Of a stretch of 10,251 nt of DNA, positions 6,448-10,251 are shown piece after piece. Source of the stretch: Actinomycetes bacterium (GTDB lineage: Bacteria > Actinomycetota > Actinomycetes > Actinomycetales > Demequinaceae); assembly GCA_023442845.1 (NCBI GenBank), contig JAEZXC010000129.1:1-10251 (forward strand). Reading direction: 5' to 3'. The notes below the pieces were generated by a model. That model had not been told where the DNA came from, made no database searches, and was given only the letters and a program-made list of their open reading frames with translations. Position 1 is the stretch's first letter; each line of letters opens with the position of its first letter. The translations under genes and the position numbers were made by a program.

Positions 6448-7506
6448 CTAGTTGGCGTCGAACATCGCTGCGACGCCGCGGCTATAGCGCTCCGCGACTC
6501 GATCCCACAGCGCATCGGCAGCCGTGTCAATTGACTGGCGCGATGCGTCGGCCTGGAACCACTCGACCGACTCGTGAATCGCGTCCTCGAAGCGGTAGCG
6601 AGGAGCGAAGTCCGGCACGAGCGCCCGCACCTTGGAGTTGTCAAACACCCCCGCGTTTTCTTTGTCGCCACGAAGTGGGCCTTCGAATGCCTCGGCGTCG
6701 AAACGGACGAGCAAGTCAGTGGGGATGTGAAGGGTTTGCTCTTCGAGTCGTCCGGCACTCACGCCCAACGCAGTCGCGATGTGCTGGTGGATCTGGTTCC
6801 ACGACAGCACGTCATCGGAGGTGATGTGGAACTCGTCGCCAAGCGCTTTGTCGTTGCCAAGCAACCCGGCAATGCCAACAGCAAAGTCGCGGTGATCGGT
6901 CAGGGTCCACAAACTGGTGCCGTCGCCGTGGGTGATGATCGGGGCGCCGCGGAGCAACCGCGCAGGCCACGTCCACGGGTGAACCCATGAGTTGACCGCT
7001 GCGGGCACATCGGCGTATCCGTACGTGTGCGACGGGCGCACCACCGTAAAGGGAAAGCCTGACTCCGCGTGGGCCACGCGCAAGCGGTGTTCGGCCTCGG
7101 CCTTGTCACGCGAGTACTGCCAGTACGGATTGTGCAGTGGGGTTGAGTCTTCTCGCACCACATAGTGGGTGGGAGGCGTTTGGTACGCCGACGCTGATGA
7201 GATGAAGACGTATTGCTTGGTGATCGAGGCAAAGGTCTCGATGTCCTGCGACACGTGGTCGGGCGCAAAGCCGATCCACTGGACTACAGCGTCGTATTCA
7301 CCTCGCGCTGCCACGTCGCGCTTGAGCGCGGCCCGGAGTTCAGCCGGGTTGAGGGCGTCGGCGACGATGGTGCGCGCCCCCTGTGGGATGGCCGCCTTCG
7401 CGGACGTGCCGCGGGTGACAAGAGTGAGGTCATGTCCACGCTCAACGAGCAGGGGGGACACGGCCGATGAGATGAGGCCGGTTCCGCCAATGAACAACAC
7501 GCGCAT
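6448..7506 (-). CDS. Atypical NAD(P)-binding SDR / epimerase-like protein (copy 1)
   Basis: A 352-aa Rossmann-fold protein of the NAD-dependent epimerase/dehydratase superfamily. The dinucleotide loop is GGTGLISS (7-14); the usual last Gly of TGxxGxxG is Ser. The strand that follows reads HDLTLVTRG, as in the atypical CSP41/SDR_a branch. The catalytic pair looks intact: Ser104 in FISSASAY (101-108) and YSRDK (131-135). VVRPSHTYG (155-163) and GDGTSLWTLT (194-203) shape the substrate side. The start at 7506 puts the glycine loop at the normal distance from the N-terminus and has CGGAG seven bases upstream. It is homologous along its whole length to the gene at 8460-9506, sharing LISS, LTLxTRGTS and GDGTSxWT. 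Substrate unknown; nothing next to it identifies a sugar-nucleotide pathway. Confidence 0.88.
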   Translation of the reverse strand: MRVLFIGGTGLISSAVSPLLVERGHDLTLVTRGTSAKAAIPQGARTIVADALNPAELRAALKRDVAARGEYDAVVQWIGFAPDHVSQDIETFASITKQYVFISSASAYQTPPTHYVVREDSTPLHNPYWQYSRDKAEAEHRLRVAHAESGFPFTVVRPSHTYGYADVPAAVNSWVHPWTWPARLLRGAPIITHGDGTSLWTLTDHRDFAVGIAGLLGNDKALGDEFHITSDDVLSWNQIHQHIATALGVSAGRLEEQTLHIPTDLLVRFDAEAFEGPLRGDKENAGVFDNSKVRALVPDFAPRYRFEDAIHESVEWFQADASRQSIDTAADALWDRVAERYSRGVAAMFDAN

Positions 7507-7566
7507 GCGATGACTCCGTTCGCTGCCTCGAGTGGCCGCCTCGCCGCCAGCGGCTCGGCATGCGCC

Positions 7567-7584
7567 TGTCGAAGCGATTCGACA
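7567..7584. promoter_or_regulatory. 18-bp inverted repeat in the SDR copy 1 leader
   Basis: TGTCGAA-GCGA-TTCGACA has perfect 7-bp arms and a 4-bp centre. It lies just downstream of the predicted transcription start of the SDR gene, about 60 bp before its ATG. That position suits a repressor operator or a leader hairpin. The half-sites resemble the actinobacterial SOS box, but the spacing is 2 bp too short for LexA. Confidence 0.45.
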
Positions 7585-7594
7585 ATTCGCGTCT

Positions 7595-7623
7595 ACTGTA
7601 ACCGCGCGGTGCGCGAGAAACAA
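7595..7623 (-). promoter_or_regulatory. Candidate promoter for SDR copy 1
   Basis: On the minus strand TTGTTT (7618-7623) is followed after 17 bp by TACAGT (7595-7600, four of six matches to TATAAT). The predicted start near 7588 gives a leader of about 80 nt containing the 18-bp inverted repeat. Its place directly after the upstream terminator supports independent transcription of this gene. Confidence 0.4.
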
Positions 7624-7628
7624 AGGAC

Positions 7629-7660
7629 CAAAATCGTGCCGCGGCCTCCACCGGCGGCAC
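7629..7660 (-). terminator. Intrinsic terminator after the lipoprotein gene
   Basis: On the minus strand GTGCCGC and GCGGCAC form a perfect 7-bp stem (7654-7660 with 7636-7642) around an 11-nt loop, followed by GA and TTTT. It begins 10 bp after the lipoprotein stop codon. The stem is GC-rich and correctly oriented, though the T-run is short. It separates the GNAT-SDR-lipoprotein unit from the downstream SDR gene. Confidence 0.6.
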
Positions 7661-7669
7661 CGCGAGTTC

Positions 7670-8443
7670 TCAGAGTGCGCAGTACTCCGCAATGGAGCCA
7701 TTGGCGAGCCCAACACCCCAGTGCACAGCAGAGACCCGGCCCTGCGTCACATCGAACACGATGGCGGTGTCGCCCTCGCCGGGCACCACCAACTGATGGC
7801 GAGTTCCAAGCGCAGGGTCGTCGACGATGACGGCGGACGCGGTGGGATATGCGGCCGATACTTCATCCGTCGTTGACCCGACCGAAATACCTTCGGCCGT
7901 TTCCGGGGCAGGAAACACGGCGGCGTTCGCGAGGCTCCCGCTCCACGTCATGGTGAACAGGATGATTTCTTCACCAGGCTCGTCAGGCTTCGTGACGGCC
8001 GACACGTACAGCCCCGCGTCTGGCGCTTCGAGCACCGTCGCGTACCACGGGCACTCGACTCGACCGGCGATGATCGGCCCTGGCATCGCGGTTGTTGCTT
8101 CGGCGAAGGACATGCCGACGCAGATTTCCGCGTAGCGATTGTGGGCGATCGGCGCGAGGCCAGATGCGGATGCGCTTGGGTCCTCGCATGGATCAGCGCG
8201 CGGCGGCTCCGGCGTTGGGCTCTCCATATGAACCGCGGGCGCCCGCGGCGCTTCTACGGGCGCGGCCGACGCTGGCGTGGGCGCTGTCACGGCAGGCTGC
8301 TGATCGCCAGTTGGGCTAGCACTCGCGTCTGCCGACGCATTGGCATGCACGCTGCCTGAACCCCCCGTGCTGGAGCATGCGCTCGCGAGAAGGCAAGCAG
8401 TCACGATCACGGTGCCTGCACGTCGTTTCACGAGGACAAGCAC
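7670..8443 (-). CDS. Putative lipoprotein with two similar C-terminal motifs
   Basis: A 257-aa protein that I cannot assign to a named family. The GTG at 8443 follows GAGG with six bases between, 16 bp after the upstream SDR stop. It gives a clean lipoprotein signal: KRR (6-8), a hydrophobic stretch, then ASAC with lipidated Cys23. Cys17 in VTAC is a less likely alternative because the hydrophobic run before it would be very short. A Ser/Ala/Pro/Thr-rich linker (about 24-98) spans the cell wall. The C-terminal domain has two motifs of the same form, ICVGMSFAEATTAMPGP (107-123) and ISVGSTTDEVSAAYPTA (186-202), reminiscent of BLIP/SmpA-BamE-type repeats. Cys86, Cys108, Cys131 and Cys255 could form disulfides. 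It is probably co-transcribed with the SDR and GNAT genes upstream. The function is unknown; anchoring to the outer membrane leaflet is inferred from the lipobox. Confidence 0.78.
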   Translation of the reverse strand: MLVLVKRRAGTVIVTACLLASACSSTGGSGSVHANASADASASPTGDQQPAVTAPTPASAAPVEAPRAPAVHMESPTPEPPRADPCEDPSASASGLAPIAHNRYAEICVGMSFAEATTAMPGPIIAGRVECPWYATVLEAPDAGLYVSAVTKPDEPGEEIILFTMTWSGSLANAAVFPAPETAEGISVGSTTDEVSAAYPTASAVIVDDPALGTRHQLVVPGEGDTAIVFDVTQGRVSAVHWGVGLANGSIAEYCAL

Positions 8444-8459
8444 ATCACACCTCGCGGGG

Positions 8460-9506
8460 TCACGTCGCGGCAGCAGCCAACGCATCCCGGTAAATGCGCC
8501 CGAGCCGGTCGAAGACGGCATTCGCTTCATCGTCAATCGTCTGCCACTCGGGCCGCGCCTCGAACGCGGCAACCGCGCGGCGTGCTCCCTCGGTGAAAGG
8601 AATCGTCGCGCTCCAACCTGGCACCAACTCTTTGATGAGGCTCGTGTCGTAGACAGCGCCGTGCATCTTGTCGCCGTAAAGCGATCCGCGTTGGGCTGGC
8701 AACGCCGCGACGAGCGCCGCGGTTGGCACGTTGACCACCTGTGCTTCGAAGGCCTCGTCGCTCAGGCCGGCTGCGTGTGCGATCGCTCGGTGCAACCCCA
8801 TCCACGTGAGGGCCTCGTCCGAGGTGACGTGGACGCTGCGCCCCTGCGCCGCCGACGCATCGAGGAGGCCGCGCATGGCGGTTGCGACGTCGTAGGCGTG
8901 GGTGATGGTCCACACGGACGTGCCGTCGCCCGGAATCACGATGTCTGCGCCGCGTCGCATTCGGTCGATGAGCGTCCACGGGTGCCGGGAAACGCCCGTG
9001 TATCCAGGGATTTTCGAGTCGCCATAGGTGTGGGCCGGTCGCACGATCGTGTAGGCGAGCCCGGCACGTTCCGCGCGTTCGATGAGCATTTCCTCGGCAG
9101 CCTGCTTTGCGCGCGCATACGCCCAGAAGTCGTTACGCTGCTCCGTCGACTCCGTCAGCGGCACGAAACGTTCGAACGATGCGTACGCGGCCGCCGTCGC
9201 AACGAGCACATAGCGGTGCGCTATCGGCGCAAAAGTCTCCACGTCGTCGGCCACGTGGTCCGGCCCAAACGCAACAAACTGGACGACCGCATCCCACTTC
9301 TCGCCACGTAGGCGCGTGCCACGCAGAAGCGACCTCACCGCCGCCGCGTCGGTGGCGTCGGCATGGAGAACGTGCGCGCCAGGGGGAGCAGTCGCCGTTG
9401 TCGACGTGCCCCGGGTGATGAGAGTGAGCTGATCACCCCGCTCGGCGCACACCAGCGCGAACTGAGATGAAATGAGACCGGTACCGCCAACAATGAGGAT
9501 CCGCAT
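8460..9506 (-). CDS. Atypical NAD(P)-binding SDR / epimerase-like protein (copy 2)
   Basis: A 348-aa paralogue of the gene at 6448-7506. The loop is again GGTGLISS (7-14), followed by DQLTLITRGTS. The tyrosine-lysine pair is YARAK (130-134). The serine position appears to be Thr104 in VATAAAY, a substitution tolerated in extended SDRs. VRPAHTYGD (155-163) and GDGTSVWTIT (193-202) match copy 1. The ATG at 9506 gives the standard N-terminus MRILIVGG. It has no Shine-Dalgarno sequence, but a TACGAT ends six bases before it. The GNAT stop lies 34 bp upstream and the lipoprotein GTG 16 bp downstream, so it is the middle gene of a probable operon. Substrate unknown. Confidence 0.88.
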   Translation of the reverse strand: MRILIVGGTGLISSQFALVCAERGDQLTLITRGTSTTATAPPGAHVLHADATDAAAVRSLLRGTRLRGEKWDAVVQFVAFGPDHVADDVETFAPIAHRYVLVATAAAYASFERFVPLTESTEQRNDFWAYARAKQAAEEMLIERAERAGLAYTIVRPAHTYGDSKIPGYTGVSRHPWTLIDRMRRGADIVIPGDGTSVWTITHAYDVATAMRGLLDASAAQGRSVHVTSDEALTWMGLHRAIAHAAGLSDEAFEAQVVNVPTAALVAALPAQRGSLYGDKMHGAVYDTSLIKELVPGWSATIPFTEGARRAVAAFEARPEWQTIDDEANAVFDRLGRIYRDALAAAAT

Positions 9507-9512
9507 GGGGTG

Positions 9513-9518
9513 ATCGTA
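9513..9518 (-). promoter_or_regulatory. Candidate -10 element, leaderless internal start of SDR copy 2
   Basis: On the minus strand TACGAT (four of six matches to TATAAT) ends six bases before the ATG, so the predicted +1 is the start codon. The -35 region is unconvincing. It may be an internal promoter within the GNAT-SDR-lipoprotein operon. Confidence 0.35.
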
Positions 9519-9540
9519 GGCGGCACGTGCGCGACGGCGC

Positions 9541-10041
9541 TTAGTAAACGGAGCGGGCCATGAGCGCAACGCGGACGGTGCTCTTCCGGGTGTCCTGCTC
9601 CGCAAGACGCCGGAAGCCGAGGCGTTCATGGAATGCCACGCCACCGGGATTCGGTGGGGAGAGGTTGACCTCAGCGGTCACCTCATTGGCGCCAATCTGG
9701 CGGGCATGAGCAAATACCGACTCGTACAACGCCCTGCCGATGCCCGTGCCCTTTGCCGACGGCGCGACGACGACACGGTCGACGTACAGATGGCGTACGC
9801 CGCGCTCTTCGAACCAGCGGTAGTTCTCGGAGTTGTATGGCTTGCCCATGGAGAGACAGATGAGGAACGCAATGAGCTCGCGCTGGTGATTGATGCCAAC
9901 GAGCGCGATGTCGCTGTACGTGAACAGCTCGCGCATTTCGTTCTCGGTGAGGGGGTTCATCGCCGGTTGCGCTGCATTATTCAGCGCGAGAGCGGCGGGG
10001 ATATCCGCTTCGCTCATCACGCGCATGCGCAAGTTCTGCAT
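9541..10041 (-). CDS. GNAT family N-acetyltransferase (COG3818-like)
   Basis: A 166-aa single-domain acetyltransferase that would move an acetyl group from acetyl-CoA to an amine. Motif A, VVVAPSAKGTGIGRAL (90-105), carries the acetyl-CoA pyrophosphate loop KGTGIG. Motif B includes NPGGVAFHERLGF (131-143). YNSENYRWF (69-77), LYVDRVVV (85-92) and TAEVNLSPPNP (122-132) are the wording of the predicted acetyltransferase group COG3818. The substrate of that group is unknown. The ATG at 10041 is the furthest plausible start and has no ribosome site; CACAAT ends six bases upstream, so it may be leaderless. The alternative ATG at 10026 has no ribosome site either. It heads the operon with SDR copy 2 and the lipoprotein, and is divergent from argC. 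A role in arginine synthesis is not implied by proximity alone. Confidence 0.9.
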   Translation of the reverse strand: MQNLRMRVMSEADIPAALALNNAAQPAMNPLTENEMRELFTYSDIALVGINHQRELIAFLICLSMGKPYNSENYRWFEERGVRHLYVDRVVVAPSAKGTGIGRALYESVFAHARQIGANEVTAEVNLSPPNPGGVAFHERLGFRRLAEQDTRKSTVRVALMARSVY

Positions 10042-10047
10042 GGGTTA

Positions 10048-10053
10048 ATTGTG
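10048..10053 (-). promoter_or_regulatory. Candidate -10 element for leaderless GNAT gene
   Basis: On the minus strand CACAAT (four of six matches to TATAAT) is followed by six bases and then the ATG, again placing +1 at the start codon. The -35 region 17 bp upstream (TCGCTT) is weak. Confidence 0.3.
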
Positions 10054-10083
10054 CAGGTGTGTGGGCCGTTAAGCGACCGAGAA

Positions 10084-10109
10084 GTGCACGGGTGTTGTGC
10101 AACACGCAC
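10084..10109. repeat. Bulged inverted repeat between GNAT and argC
   Basis: GTGTTG-TG-CAACAC (10092-10105) has perfect 6-bp arms. Outside them GTGC (10084-10087) and GCAC (10106-10109) also pair, with a four-base bulge on one side. It lies between the two divergent starts, upstream of the ARG-box region, and could be an operator. There is no T-run on either side. Confidence 0.35.
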
Positions 10110-10118
10110 CTCAACCCG

Positions 10119-10156
10119 GCGTGACTGACATGCAAGGGCATGTATAGTTATGCACC
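10119..10156 (+). promoter_or_regulatory. argC promoter with probable ArgR (ARG box) operator
   Basis: CATGTATAGTTATGCACC (10139-10156) is an imperfect palindrome with the TGCAT/ATGCA half-sites of actinobacterial ARG boxes. A weaker half-match (ATGCA at 10130-10134) sits exactly 20 bp upstream of the same pentamer (10150-10154), fitting paired 18-bp boxes. TATAGT (10143-10148, five of six matches to TATAAT) lies inside the right box, with GTGACT (10121-10126) as a weak -35 after 16 bp. ArgR with arginine would therefore block the -10 directly. The predicted +1 (10155-10157) falls at or just before the argC ATG. Confidence 0.6.
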
Positions 10157-10251
10157 ATGACGTACTCGGTGGCAGTTGCTGGTGCGTCCGGGTACGTGGG
10201 CGGCGAGGTAATGCGCGTCTTTTCACAGCACCCGGACATCGAGTTTGGCGC
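10157..10251 (+). CDS. argC: N-acetyl-gamma-glutamyl-phosphate reductase, N-terminal part only
   Basis: Thirty-one codons run from an ATG at 10157 to the window edge: MTYSVAVAGASGYVGGEV followed by MRVFSQHPDIEFG. The glycine loop GASGYVGGE (residues 9-17) directly after the first strand is the NADPH-binding start of ArgC. ArgC reduces N-acetylglutamyl phosphate to the semialdehyde, the third step of arginine synthesis. The catalytic Cys lies beyond the window. No Shine-Dalgarno sequence precedes the ATG, and a -10 element lies just upstream, so the message is probably leaderless. An apparent ARG box covers the promoter, which itself supports the call. In actinobacteria argC normally heads an argCJBDFR-type operon; that continuation cannot be seen here. 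Confidence 0.88.
   Translation, partial: MTYSVAVAGASGYVGGEVMRVFSQHPDIEFG

Noticed and set aside
7567..7584. LexA/SOS box
   Set aside because: The half-sites are TCGAA/TTCGA-like, but the actinobacterial box needs six bases between them and this has four.
8340..9311. 323-aa open reading on the plus strand opposite the lipoprotein start and SDR copy 2
   Set aside because: Composition is rich in Arg and His as expected of an antisense frame, with no motif and no ribosome site. The minus frame carries an intact SDR.

Overview
The window comes from a GC-rich, high-GC Gram-positive (Actinomycetota) chromosome. The main clues are an MntR/SirR-type regulator start, a short-form 6-phosphogluconate dehydrogenase paired with its usual Zwf subtype, a transaldolase of the roughly 370-residue actinobacterial class, and several genes that look leaderless. 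Micrococcales or a relative is my best guess, but the order is inferred, not shown. I see no tRNA, rRNA, transposase, integrase or phage gene, so this reads as ordinary chromosomal backbone.

Left part (1-2664). The N-terminal 38 codons of an MntR/SirR (DtxR-family) metal-responsive regulator run off the left edge on the minus strand. Behind it lie three copies of a 24-bp repeat spaced exactly 42 bp apart. Next is a 650-aa DUF4914-type protein on the minus strand with an HprK/PEPCK-like P-loop. A divergent control region with a perfect 12-bp palindrome separates it from a 50-aa basic 'plasmid stabilization'-type small protein on the plus strand.

Central part (2665-6435). This is a pentose phosphate block. 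zwf and gnd are on the minus strand and translationally coupled (ATGA overlap). tal is divergent on the plus strand across a 166-bp region rich in small inverted repeats. Together they carry glucose-6-phosphate oxidation, 6-phosphogluconate decarboxylation and one non-oxidative carbon shuffle. The lactonase (pgl), opcA and tkt are not in the window.

Right part (6448-10251). Two homologous atypical SDR-family genes lie in the same direction on the minus strand, flanking a putative lipoprotein gene. The upstream SDR gene sits between a GNAT acetyltransferase gene and the lipoprotein gene in a probable three-gene operon (GNAT, SDR, lipoprotein). That operon ends at a good intrinsic terminator; the second SDR gene has its own promoter. 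The first 31 codons of argC (arginine biosynthesis) begin at the right edge on the plus strand. They sit behind an apparent ARG box that overlaps a -10 element, and argC looks leaderless.

No clearly new defence or mobile system is visible. The most promising leads are the DUF4914 P-loop protein, the 42-bp-period repeats, the SDR-lipoprotein-SDR arrangement, and the set of starts placed exactly at a predicted transcription start.
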